NCBI GenBank assembly: GCA_031276985.1
Contig: JAISMA010000220.1
Span: 1-14,138 of the forward strand
Direction: 5' to 3'
DNA: 14,138 nucleotides
DNA from: Helicobacteraceae bacterium
Lineage (GTDB): Bacteria > Campylobacterota > Campylobacteria > Campylobacterales > SZUA-545
The notes below the pieces were generated by a model. The model saw only the letters and a program-made list of their open reading frames with translations. It was not told where the DNA came from and did not search any database. Within the stretch, counting starts at the first letter, position 1; every line of letters starts with the position of its first letter. A program made the position numbers and the translations under genes. Shown one piece after another: positions 1 to 7,399 of this stretch.

Positions 1-830
1 CCCACCAAAAACGCCGCGCTCGCCGCGTCTATGTTTTCGGTTAGCATTAGCCGCCTAGCTTCGTTTAACCGCAATTTCTTTTGAAATTGCAACGGACTCA
101 TAGTCGTTAGCGCGTGAAAATGGCGATAAAAATTCGAGACGCTCATGCCGCTGTGAGTCGCTAATTTATCAACGCTAAAAGAACGAGTAAAGTTTTCTTT
201 AAGCCAATCAGCCGCCCGCGCGATTTTGTAGCTTTGGCTTTCTGACGAACCGATCGCCCTCAATTGCGCGCCGCAATCGCTCATAAACAGACGATACAGG
301 ATTTCGCGTTGAATTAAAGGCGATAAAATCGGAATATCTTCGGGCTTATCCAGCAGTTCAACCAGCCGCGTAACAGCGCTAATTAGCGGCGTTGTTACCG
401 CGCCAAGCGCAATGCCCCGTCGCGTTTGCCTCGCGGCGATTGTTGGCAGAGCTTTATCTGCGCTTAAACGCGCAATTTCGGCGCTATCAAGCTCCAGCGT
501 CAATCCCAGATACGGCTTATCTTCGCTCGCTTCGATAATTTGCGCCACAAGCGGCAAACGCATAGAGCAAAACAGAAAACTATTATAGTCGTACTCGTAT
601 GCTTCCTCGCTCAAAAATACGCGCTTTGTCCCCCGCCCGATCAGGCACACGCTTGGCGCAAGCTCGTAACTTGTCGGTTTTGTCTGCGTTTTGAAGCGAT
701 AAAGGCTTAAATTTAGCTTAGCGGCGTTCAATTGGCTATCCGCGCCGCGCTCGATCGCCGCCGCAAGCCGCGCTTGATAGTCGCTTAAATCATTGGTCTT
801 TGGCGATAAATTCGCGTTTTTTAACGTCAT
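1..830 (-). CDS. AraC-family transcriptional regulator, YqhC-like (C-terminus cut by window edge)
   Basis: The reading frame is open from ATG at 828-830 to the left edge, giving 276 codons without the C-terminus. An AAGGAGCG Shine-Dalgarno sequence at 833-840 supports this start. Residues about 30-190 resemble the AraC_N (cupin-like) sensor domain, with landmarks GRGTKRVFLSEEAYEYD near 66-82 and a RRGIALG segment near 137. Residues from about 201 form the AraC helix-turn-helix region: the first unit contains FSVDKLATHSGMSVSNFYRHF, followed by SPLQFQKKLRLNEARRLM. The second HTH is truncated at AAFLVG. E. coli YqhC, which has this architecture, activates yqhD and the aldo/keto reductase gene dkgA in response to aldehydes. 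Here the regulator is divergent from a flavodoxin and an aldo/keto reductase gene, so it probably controls them. The family is secure; the ligand and targets are inferred. Confidence 0.9.
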   Translation of the reverse strand, partial: MTLKNANLSPKTNDLSDYQARLAAAIERGADSQLNAAKLNLSLYRFKTQTKPTSYELAPSVCLIGRGTKRVFLSEEAYEYDYNSFLFCSMRLPLVAQIIEASEDKPYLGLTLELDSAEIARLSADKALPTIAARQTRRGIALGAVTTPLISAVTRLVELLDKPEDIPILSPLIQREILYRLFMSDCGAQLRAIGSSESQSYKIARAADWLKENFTRSFSVDKLATHSGMSVSNFYRHFHALTTMSPLQFQKKLRLNEARRLMLTENIDAASAAFLV

Positions 831-965
831 AACGCTCCTTTTGTTTTTACGTACATAATTTTGCCGTATATTTAAGCCGATCGCGGCAATCTTTGTAGAA
901 TTAGGCAATAATTTAAGAGAATCGTTCTACCTACGCCGCGTTTTAAGAGCTACAATATTTCGCGT
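831..965. promoter_or_regulatory. Divergent control region between the AraC regulator and the flavodoxin operon
   Basis: This 135-nt spacer separates two divergent genes and must hold both promoters. TACAAT at 951-956 is a plausible plus-strand -10 box; no convincing -35 is seen. TTTAAGAG occurs as a direct repeat at 912-919 and 942-949, exactly 30 bp (about three helical turns) apart, and a shorter TTTAAG lies at 871-876. AraC-type proteins usually bind direct repeats, so these are candidate half-sites. Inverted arms GTAGAA (895-900) and TTCTAC (925-930), and TTGCCG (861-866) and CGGCAA (884-889), are also present. All arms are short and could be chance. Confidence 0.4.
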
Positions 966-1007
966 TTGCAAACCAGCCAAAAACCAAAAAGAGAAAGGCA
1001 AACGGCA

Positions 1008-1526
1008 ATGGCTTTAGCTAACGAAAAAAACGCGGTAAGCGGCGCGAAAACGCCAATTCTCATCACTTACTTTTCATGGAGCGGCAATACGCGTGAAATA
1101 GCAAATGAGATTCGGCGGCAAATCGGCGGCGATCTATTTGAAATTAACGCGCTAAATCCATATCCCACAGACTACAACGAATGCGTAACACAGGCGAAAA
1201 AAGAGTTGGATAGTTCCGCTCGTCCGCCGCTTGTAGCGAAAGTAACAGATATAGCGTCTTACGATACGGTTTTTATCGGTTATCCTAATTGGTGGGATAC
1301 TATGCCGACGCCTCTATTTACCTTTTTAGAAACGCATGATTTAAGCGGCAAAACAGTAGCGCCGTTTTGTACGCATGGCGGCGGAGAATTTGGACGCAGC
1401 GTAAAGGATTTGAAAAAGTTATGCGCGAATGCCGTTTTCGTCAAAGGAATAGCTATCAACGATAGTTTAGTAAAACGCTCGAAAGAGAATATTACTGGGT
1501 GGTTAAACGATATTGCATCCGTCTGA
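1008..1526 (+). CDS. Flavodoxin-family FMN protein
   Basis: The 172-residue protein has a flavodoxin fold of the Flavodoxin_4 type. The FMN phosphate-binding loop SWSGNT is at residues 23-28, after the first beta strand (ILITYF). The second flavin loop, GYPNWWDTMP, is at 91-100, and THGGGEFG at 122-129 matches the third conserved segment of this subgroup. It is expected to be a cytoplasmic FMN-dependent electron carrier or quinone/nitro-type reductase partner; the substrate is unknown. ATG 1008 was chosen over the in-frame TTG at 966 because AGAAAGG (992-998) lies 9 nt upstream and the extra 14 residues are a basic tail outside the fold. It is the first gene of a plus-strand run and lies 32 nt before the aldo/keto reductase, so co-transcription is likely. 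Confidence 0.88.
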   Translation: MALANEKNAVSGAKTPILITYFSWSGNTREIANEIRRQIGGDLFEINALNPYPTDYNECVTQAKKELDSSARPPLVAKVTDIASYDTVFIGYPNWWDTMPTPLFTFLETHDLSGKTVAPFCTHGGGEFGRSVKDLKKLCANAVFVKGIAINDSLVKRSKENITGWLNDIASV

Positions 1527-1558
1527 ATTAAAACCAAAAACATTGAAAAAGGAAAAAT

Positions 1559-2419
1559 ATGGATTACATAACGCTTAACAACGGCGTTAAGATGCCAATT
1601 ATCGGGTTTGGTGTTTATCAAATCCCTGATTTGAACGAGTGCGAAAAGTGCGTTTTGGACGCAATAAGCATTGGTTATCGCTCGATAGACACGGCGCAAA
1701 GTTACAAAAATGAAGAAGCCGTGGGCAGCGCGATACAAAAATGTGGCGTCAAAAGAGAAGAACTTTTCATCACCACAAAGCTGTGGCTTTCCAATTATGG
1801 CTATGAAAAGGCGAAAAAATCCATAGATAATTCGCTTCGCAGGCTGAAAATAGATTACGCCGATTTGCTACTTATACATCAGCCGTTTGCGGATTATTAC
1901 GGGGCGTATCGCGCGCTTGAGGAAGCCTACAAAGACGGAAAAGCCCGCGCCATAGGCGTAAGCAATTTCTATCCCGATCGTCTTGCGGATATAGTTTCGT
2001 TTGTCGATATTAAGCCGCATGTTAATCAAATAGAAACGCACGTCTTTTGCCAACAGAAAAAGGCGCGGGAAGTCGCGTCAAAATATGGCGTTCAAGTCGA
2101 GTCATGGGCGCCGTTTGCGGAAGGGCGAAACGGATTTTTTACAAATGAAATTTTGCGTGAAATCGGCGCAAAATATAGCAAAAGCGTAGCGCAAACAGCT
2201 CTTAGATTTCTCATTCAAAACGGCGTTGCTGTTATACCAAAATCCACGCGCAAAGAGCGCATGGCGGAAAACTTTGACGTTTTCGACTTTACTCTTTCCA
2301 AAAGCGATATGCAAGAAATCGAAACGCTGGACAAGGCGGAGAGCCTGTTTTTCCGCCATGATACGCCCGAAACGGTAGAAATGTTTGTGGATTTCATCAA
2401 AACAAGAGGAGATTGTTGA
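1559..2419 (+). CDS. Aldo/keto reductase (AKR, DkgA-like)
   Basis: The 286-residue protein spans the complete AKR TIM barrel. The catalytic tetrad is present: Asp44, Tyr49, Lys74 and His107, within DTAQSY, TTKLW and LLIHQP. The NADPH-binding signature near the C-terminus reads IPKSTRKERMAEN. It should reduce aldehydes or ketones with NADPH in the cytoplasm. E. coli DkgA (2,5-diketo-D-gluconate and methylglyoxal reductase) is the closest well-known relative by motif, though the exact substrate cannot be read from sequence. AAAGGA lies just upstream of ATG 1559. The stop codon overlaps the next start by 1 nt (TGATG at 2417-2421), which implies translational coupling with the hydrolase gene. The divergent YqhC-like regulator fits an aldehyde-response role. 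Confidence 0.93.
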   Translation: MDYITLNNGVKMPIIGFGVYQIPDLNECEKCVLDAISIGYRSIDTAQSYKNEEAVGSAIQKCGVKREELFITTKLWLSNYGYEKAKKSIDNSLRRLKIDYADLLLIHQPFADYYGAYRALEEAYKDGKARAIGVSNFYPDRLADIVSFVDIKPHVNQIETHVFCQQKKAREVASKYGVQVESWAPFAEGRNGFFTNEILREIGAKYSKSVAQTALRFLIQNGVAVIPKSTRKERMAENFDVFDFTLSKSDMQEIETLDKAESLFFRHDTPETVEMFVDFIKTRGDC

Positions 2420-3258
2420 TGAAAAATATCCATGTAAACCGCATTTTTATCACTCTTGTTTTGCCATTATTGTGCGCTTTGTCTTTTTTAGGATGCGCGC
2501 AAAAATCCCCTCTTAAAAACGCGGCTTTGGTTATTGAAAAACAGGGCAGTTTTGCCGTCGGCGGAAGCGTAACGCGGCAGGAAGGCGTTTATAACAGCGA
2601 CGGATTTGACAATTTCAAGCCATATCCCGCAGGACAAACTTATCACGGCGATCATGCTTACGTTTTTTATCAAATACCGAAAGAGGCGAAAAAACTGCCT
2701 CTCGTATTTCTCCACGGCGCGGGGCAATCTTCCAAAACATGGGAGACGACGCCCGACGGACGCGATGGTTTTCAAAATATATTTTTGCGTAAAGGTTTTA
2801 GCGTTTATCTGGTCGATCAGCCGCGTAGGGGCAGAGCGGGACGAAGCGCTGTCGCGTCGAATATAGAACCTATCGCGGACGAGCAAATGTGGTATGAGAT
2901 ATTTCGCATAGGCGCATATCCTGATTTTCACGAAGGCGTTCAATTCCCCAAAGACAACGAAAGTCTCAACCAATTTTTCCGCCAAATGACGCCCAACACG
3001 GGAGCGTTTGACGCCGAGATCGTAAGCGACGGCATATCGGCACTTTTTAATGAAATAGGCGCGGAAAATTGGCGCGTACGGCTGGCGTTGGCGCGGTTGT
3101 TTGTTGAGGCGATTAACCGTTATGGCGGCGACGCAACGTTGATTGAATTGCCTAAAATCGGCGTATATGGAAATACGCATTTTCCAATGTCCGATTTGAA
3201 TAATCGACAAATTGCCAATCTGCTTTCGGATGGGATAAGCAAAAAAGGACTTGAGTAA
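2419..3258 (+). CDS. Alpha/beta-hydrolase lipoprotein with an apparent internal deletion
   Basis: ATG 2419 (AGAGGAG just upstream, coupled to the previous stop) gives 279 residues; the TTG at 2413 is less likely. A signal peptide ends in the lipobox-like FLGC, with Cys26 as the lipidation site. FLHGAGQSSKTWE (97-109) is the oxyanion-hole segment of an alpha/beta hydrolase, and the region through about residue 215 matches a family of about 340-residue secreted hydrolases. At EIGA/ENWRVRL (residues 212-221) the sequence jumps straight to the family's late segment. From memory of the family, about 60-70 residues normally lie between, including the HSQGG nucleophile elbow. No GxSxG occurs anywhere in the protein. 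The presumed catalytic His of GNTHFP (251-256) remains. The frame is intact, so the product may be made, but hydrolase activity is doubtful. An expressed pseudogene is the simplest reading. Confidence 0.75.
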   Translation: MKNIHVNRIFITLVLPLLCALSFLGCAQKSPLKNAALVIEKQGSFAVGGSVTRQEGVYNSDGFDNFKPYPAGQTYHGDHAYVFYQIPKEAKKLPLVFLHGAGQSSKTWETTPDGRDGFQNIFLRKGFSVYLVDQPRRGRAGRSAVASNIEPIADEQMWYEIFRIGAYPDFHEGVQFPKDNESLNQFFRQMTPNTGAFDAEIVSDGISALFNEIGAENWRVRLALARLFVEAINRYGGDATLIELPKIGVYGNTHFPMSDLNNRQIANLLSDGISKKGLE

Positions 3259-3473
3259 TGGACGGATTTATTCGTTAATTCGGGCTTTGTCTTTTGGGCT
3301 TTGGTTTCAAAGCAGAGTTAATTTCGCATATCAAATCACAAGGAGGAAACGAGAACAAATAAATGAAAAAAGTAACGATTGTTTCGGAAGGCGGATGTTC
3401 AATAAAATTGAACAGATAAACAATGAAACGGATTTGAAATTATCAAGCCGTTCAAAACTAAAAGGAGAAAACA
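3259..3473 (+). other. Intergenic spacer with an orphan Shine-Dalgarno, an 18-codon ORF and a hairpin
   Basis: This 215-nt gap breaks the otherwise tight gene run. A strong AAGGAGG at 3340-3346 has no start codon at normal distance. The next ATG (3363) is 16 nt away and opens only 18 codons, ending at 3419 (MKKVTIVSEGGC...). Inside that ORF a perfect inverted repeat, GTTCAAT-AAA-ATTGAAC, spans 3397-3413 (7-bp stem, 3-nt loop), not followed by a T-run. The arrangement looks like the remains of a decayed gene, or a processing or attenuation hairpin. Neither can be proven from sequence. Confidence 0.4.
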
Positions 3474-3554
3474 ATGTTTAAGTCAAAATCAAAAGCGCTG
3501 TTTGCCGCGATTGCGGTAACAGTTTTAATAAGCGCGGTTAGCGTAGCTAACGCG
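3465..3554 (+). repeat. Duplicated RBS/signal-peptide module, copy 1
   Basis: This 90-nt segment starts at the Shine-Dalgarno (GAGAAAACAATG) and covers codons 1-27, ending at the Ala-Asn-Ala signal-peptidase site. It aligns without gaps to 4344-4433 with 80 of 90 positions identical by hand count. Similarity fades shortly after, since the two mature proteins are unrelated. It probably reflects a copied export module or local gene conversion. Confidence 0.85.
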
Positions 3555-4328
3555 GCTGGCGCGGCAAACGCGCAAAATAAAGGAGCGACGGTGATTGCGG
3601 ATAACAAAAAAGTAACGGCGGGCAGAGATCAGCTTGGGTCTTTGGCTCCAAAATTCGCCGAACTTAACGATGACGTTTTGTTTGGTCAAGTATGGTCGCG
3701 GGAGGCGGAACTTTCGCCGCGCGATCGAAGTCTGGTAACTATCGTATCGCTTATCGCGAGCGGTAATTTTCCGCAGTTGAAATTTCATCTGCAAAAGGGA
3801 AAAGACAACGGGCTTTCAAAACAGGAAATTGTCGAAGTAATTACGCAGCAGGCGTTTTATTCCGGATGGCCAAAAGCGTGGAGCGCATTTAGTATCGTAA
3901 AAGAAGTGTATGGCGAAAACGATACGGCAAAGCATATAAACCTTGCAAATTCGACCATTTTTCCGCTTGGCGAACCCGTAAATCCAAAATGGTTCAAAGG
4001 CAGGGCGTGGTTGCATGGTATTTCAACGCAAAATCCGTTCAACACGCCGATATTTAACGTAACTTTTGAGCCCGCCGCGCGCAATCATTGGCATTCGCAC
4101 GACGTCGGTCAGATTTTGCTCGTAACCGGCGGCGAGGGCTGGTATCAGGAGCGCGGCAAAACGGCGCAAAAACTTAAAGAGGGCGACGTGGTCAACATCG
4201 CCGCTAACACGCAGCATTGGCATGGAGCGACAAAAGATAGTTGGTTTGTACATTTGGCAATCAATCAAGGGGAATCCAAATGGTTTGAGCCCGTGTCGGA
4301 CAAAGATTACAACAGCCTAGATCAATAA
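3474..4328 (+). CDS. Secreted carboxymuconolactone-decarboxylase-like/cupin fusion protein
   Basis: The 284-residue protein starts at ATG 3474, preceded by AAAGGAG. Residues 1-27 form a Sec signal peptide with an ANA cleavage site, so it should be periplasmic. Residues about 55-145 match the CMD/AhpD fold (LSPRDRSLVTIVSLIASG, then EIVEVITQQAFYSGWPKAW). The CxxC of AhpD is absent, so a thiol-peroxidase role is unlikely. Residues about 190-262 form a cupin barrel: HWHSHDVGQILLVTGG gives ligands near His207 and His209, with Gln213 in place of the usual Glu, and HWHG at 248-251 provides the second-motif His. CMD-cupin fusions of this kind often sit beside AraC, aldo/keto reductase and hydrolase genes. 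The reaction is unknown. A 24-nt gap precedes the next gene. Confidence 0.88.
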   Translation: MFKSKSKALFAAIAVTVLISAVSVANAAGAANAQNKGATVIADNKKVTAGRDQLGSLAPKFAELNDDVLFGQVWSREAELSPRDRSLVTIVSLIASGNFPQLKFHLQKGKDNGLSKQEIVEVITQQAFYSGWPKAWSAFSIVKEVYGENDTAKHINLANSTIFPLGEPVNPKWFKGRAWLHGISTQNPFNTPIFNVTFEPAARNHWHSHDVGQILLVTGGEGWYQERGKTAQKLKEGDVVNIAANTQHWHGATKDSWFVHLAINQGESKWFEPVSDKDYNSLDQ

Positions 4329-4343
4329 ACCCAAAGGAAAGAA

Positions 4344-4433
4344 GAGAAAACAATGTTTAAGTCAAAACCAAAAACGCTGTACGCCGCGATCGCGGTAACG
4401 GCTATAATAAGCGCGGTTAGCTTGGCTAACGCG
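4344..4433 (+). repeat. Duplicated RBS/signal-peptide module, copy 2
   Basis: Second copy of the 90-nt module at 3465-3554, here heading the dienelactone-hydrolase-like gene. Ten substitutions and no gaps separate the copies. Several substitutions change amino acids (for example Ser to Pro at codon 6 and Phe to Tyr at codon 10). This suggests an older event or relaxed constraint on signal-peptide residues. Confidence 0.85.
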
Positions 4434-5420
4434 CAGGAAAAAGGAGCGGTAATGAAAAAGACGGCAGAAACGGAAGGTTATACCTTTCAATTAAGCGACA
4501 AGGTATCGCGCCAAAAGGTAACATTCAAAAACCGTTATGGAATTACCTTAACGGGCGACTTGTATATTCCCAAAAATCGCGGGGACAAACCTTTGCCCGC
4601 GCTGGTTATCAGCGGTCCGTTTGGCGCGGTCAAAGAGCAATCGTCGGGATTGTACGCCAATCAAATGGCGGAGCGCGGCTTTGCGGCGCTGGCGTTTGAT
4701 CCGTCCTACACGGGCGAAAGCGGCGGCGACCCCCGAAATGTGGCGTCGCCCGATATTAACACCGAAGATTTTAGCGCGGGAGTGGATTTTATCGGCTTGC
4801 AACCTTTTGCGGACAGAAACAAAATCGGCATTATCGGCATCTGCGGTTTTGGCGGTTTTGCGTTAAACGCGGCGGCAGTTGATAAACGGATTAAAGCCGT
4901 TGCAACCGCAAGTATGTATGACATGACGAGGGTTATGTCAAAGGGTTATTTTGACGCGCTAACGCCCCAGCAGCGCGCGCAAACATTAGAGCGCTTGAGC
5001 CTGCAACGTTGGAAAGACGCGCAAGCGGGAACGCCGACTTTAGCGCCCAAAGAATTGCCTGAAAAGATAGAGGGCGGCGAACCGCAATTTGCAAAGGATT
5101 ATTTTGCTTATTACAAAACGGCGCGGGGTTTTCACGAGCGCTCAATAAATTCAAACGGAGCATGGACGGTTACCACGCCGCTTTCATTTATGAATATGCC
5201 AATTCTCGCATACGTTAAAGAAATTTCGCCGCGACCAATACTTGTGATCGCGGGGGAAAAGGCGCATTCGCGCTATTTCAGCGAAGATATTTATAAAGCG
5301 GCGGGCAAACCAAAAGAGTTAATGATTATACCGAGCGCCGTTCATGTGGATTTATACGATCGCCTCGACGTTATTCCATTCGATAAATTAGAAGCCTTTT
5401 TCAAGAAGAATCCGAAATGA
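4353..5420 (+). CDS. Secreted alpha/beta hydrolase, dienelactone-hydrolase/YcjY-like
   Basis: The 355-residue protein has a Sec signal peptide at 1-27 (ANA cleavage site) nearly identical to that of the upstream gene. The alpha/beta-hydrolase core runs from about residue 55. The nucleophile elbow GICGFGG (162-168) carries Cys164 rather than Ser, as in dienelactone hydrolases and YcjY-type proteins. His331 in SAVHVDLYD is the likely catalytic His, and Glu302 or Asp312 the acid. It is expected to hydrolyse an ester, lactone or thioester in the periplasm; the substrate is unknown. Its nucleophile is intact, unlike that of the other hydrolase in this cluster (2419-3258), so it may be the cluster's only working hydrolase. 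It ends 37 nt before the convergent macB, and no clear terminator hairpin is visible in that gap. Confidence 0.88.
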   Translation: MFKSKPKTLYAAIAVTAIISAVSLANAQEKGAVMKKTAETEGYTFQLSDKVSRQKVTFKNRYGITLTGDLYIPKNRGDKPLPALVISGPFGAVKEQSSGLYANQMAERGFAALAFDPSYTGESGGDPRNVASPDINTEDFSAGVDFIGLQPFADRNKIGIIGICGFGGFALNAAAVDKRIKAVATASMYDMTRVMSKGYFDALTPQQRAQTLERLSLQRWKDAQAGTPTLAPKELPEKIEGGEPQFAKDYFAYYKTARGFHERSINSNGAWTVTTPLSFMNMPILAYVKEISPRPILVIAGEKAHSRYFSEDIYKAAGKPKELMIIPSAVHVDLYDRLDVIPFDKLEAFFKKNPK

Positions 5421-5457
5421 AAAAGCCATATATCATTAAAAACGTTTTGCGCTTAAG

Positions 5458-7395
5458 TTAATCTCTGGCTAAAGCGTCGATCGGATTTAGATTAGCGGCG
5501 TTACGGGCTGGCGCGTAACCAAACAATATGCCCGTAGCCGACGAGAAAAACAAAGCCGCCAAGATCGCGTTGGTCGATAATATCATCTTAAAATCAGCCG
5601 TTAAACTATTAAATACAAGCGCGAGCGCTAATGAAAGCATAACTCCTATAAAACCGCCGATCAAAGAGAGCAAAACGGCTTCCGAAAGAAACTGCAATAA
5701 TATATTTTTACGTTTAGCTCCAATCGCCATTCTAACGCCGATCTCTCTTGTTCTTTCGGTTACGGACACAAGCATTATATTCATCACTCCCACGCCGCCT
5801 ACGACAAGCGATATAAACGCGATCGACGATATTAAAAGCGTCAAAGAGTTCATCATATCTTCCATTATCTTCTGTACGCTGTCGCTATTAAGCGTGAAAA
5901 AATCCTTTTTGCCATGAACGGCGGTTAAAACTTTTATCAAATTTTCTTCGGCTAAATGCGAATTGATCGCATCTGATATTTTCACCGTTATTCCAGCTAT
6001 ATCTTGGCTTCCTATCACCTTATACATTGCGGTAACGTATGGAATATATATCTCAAGATTGGAAGTTGGAGGTCCAAATTCGTCTTCTTTGGACATTACG
6101 CCGATTATCTTTAACGGTTGTCTATTAAAAATAATAATCTCTCCGATCGGATCGCGTTTGCCAAAAAGCGTCTTTTTGGTATTGGCGTCGACAATGGCGA
6201 GCGCCGCCGCGCTTTTAACTTCTGAAACGTTAAATCTTCTGCCCGATTCAAGTTTTTGTCCGTTAAGTTCTAAAAATTCCGCGCTAACGCCCTGCAACGA
6301 AGCCTGCGCCGTTTTGTTTTTGTATATTATTAAACCTTCGTGAGTTACGATCGGGCTTACGTTATCGACGTAACTCAACCTTGATAATATATCCGCGTCG
6401 CTTGGTTTCAGCGTTTTTATTTTGCTTGCGTCTTTGTCTCCAAATCCAGCGCCCGGAAATATGTAGACTGTATTTGTTCCTATCGATTTTATTCTGTCCA
6501 TAATGTTCTCTTTTGATCCTTCTCCAAGCGCTATAACGCAAACGACGGAAGTTATGCCTATAATAATGCTTAACATAGTGAGAAACGATCGCATTTTATG
6601 CGCCGTTACGGCTTTAACGGACGACTTAAAACTTTCGGCAAATTGTCGCGCAAAATAGTTAAAACTATTTTTAATTTCCGACGGCTTCGCTTTGTCATGC
6701 GCGTATATATTTGCGGCGTTTCTTGTATCTGAAACAATATTTCCGTCTTTAATTTCGATGATTCTATTAGCGTGGGAGGCGATCTTTTGATCGTGAGTTA
6801 CTAAAATAACCGTGCGTCCGCTTTTATGCAAATCCTTAATAATCTCCATAACCTTTTCGCCGCTTTTGCTATCAAGCGCGCCCGTAGGTTCATCCGCCAA
6901 TATAATATCGCCGCCGTTCATAAGCGCGCGCGCAATGCTAACTCTTTGTTGTTGCCCTCCAGAAAGTTCGTTTGGTTTGTGTAGCGCCCGATCGCCCATA
7001 TTCAAATCGCTCAATAACTTTTGTGATTTTTCCTCTCTAGTTTTGGCGTCTAAACCATAATATATCGACGGGAGAACGACGTTTTCTAACGCGCTTAAAT
7101 CCGATAAAAGATTGTATCTTTGGAATATAAATCCAAACGTTTTGCATCTTAGTTCCGCTCTTTTATCGGCGCTTGTGTTTGCGATCTCTACGTCGTTAAT
7201 TTTATATGAGCCAGACGAGGGTAAATCCAAGCAACCAAGAATGTTTAACAGCGTCGATTTTCCAGAGCCTGATTGCCCTATGATAGCTACAAAATCGCCT
7301 CTATCGATCGCCAAAGTTATGTTTTTTAGCGCGTAAACTTTATCGCTTTGCGATCCGTAATATCTGCTTAAATTGTTTATTTCTATTATTTTCAT
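5458..7395 (-). CDS. macB: MacB-type ABC efflux transporter, ATPase-permease
   Basis: The 645-residue product is close to E. coli MacB (648). The N-terminal ABC domain has Walker A GQSGSGKS (40-47), the Q-loop at Gln92, signature LSGGQ (144-148), Walker B IILADE (164-169) and the H-loop His201. A first membrane segment lies near 268-292, followed by a large periplasmic domain. Three C-terminal membrane segments follow, with the conserved TERTREIGVRMAIGA loop between them. It would act as a homodimer in the inner membrane, powering export by mechanotransmission with MacA and a TolC-like channel not encoded here. The start lies 4 nt after the macA stop and has no clear Shine-Dalgarno, so translation is probably coupled. 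The substrate (macrolide, peptide or lipid-linked compound) cannot be told from sequence. Confidence 0.95.
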   Translation of the reverse strand: MKIIEINNLSRYYGSQSDKVYALKNITLAIDRGDFVAIIGQSGSGKSTLLNILGCLDLPSSGSYKINDVEIANTSADKRAELRCKTFGFIFQRYNLLSDLSALENVVLPSIYYGLDAKTREEKSQKLLSDLNMGDRALHKPNELSGGQQQRVSIARALMNGGDIILADEPTGALDSKSGEKVMEIIKDLHKSGRTVILVTHDQKIASHANRIIEIKDGNIVSDTRNAANIYAHDKAKPSEIKNSFNYFARQFAESFKSSVKAVTAHKMRSFLTMLSIIIGITSVVCVIALGEGSKENIMDRIKSIGTNTVYIFPGAGFGDKDASKIKTLKPSDADILSRLSYVDNVSPIVTHEGLIIYKNKTAQASLQGVSAEFLELNGQKLESGRRFNVSEVKSAAALAIVDANTKKTLFGKRDPIGEIIIFNRQPLKIIGVMSKEDEFGPPTSNLEIYIPYVTAMYKVIGSQDIAGITVKISDAINSHLAEENLIKVLTAVHGKKDFFTLNSDSVQKIMEDMMNSLTLLISSIAFISLVVGGVGVMNIMLVSVTERTREIGVRMAIGAKRKNILLQFLSEAVLLSLIGGFIGVMLSLALALVFNSLTADFKMILSTNAILAALFFSSATGILFGYAPARNAANLNPIDALARD

Positions 7396-7399
7396 ATTA

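Noticed and set aside
2488..3210. 240-codon minus-strand ORF opposite the lipoprotein hydrolase
   Set aside because: The plus strand encodes a recognisable hydrolase; the antisense frame is a by-product of codon use.
3251..3481. 76-codon plus-strand ORF between the lipoprotein hydrolase and the CMD-cupin gene
   Set aside because: It starts at TTG overlapping the previous stop region and runs into the next gene; its composition is not protein-like and no family is recognisable.
5439..5449. AAAACGTTTT palindrome between the convergent hydrolase and macB ends as a bidirectional terminator
   Set aside because: The stem would be 3-5 A/T-rich pairs with no loop and no following T-run, too weak to call.
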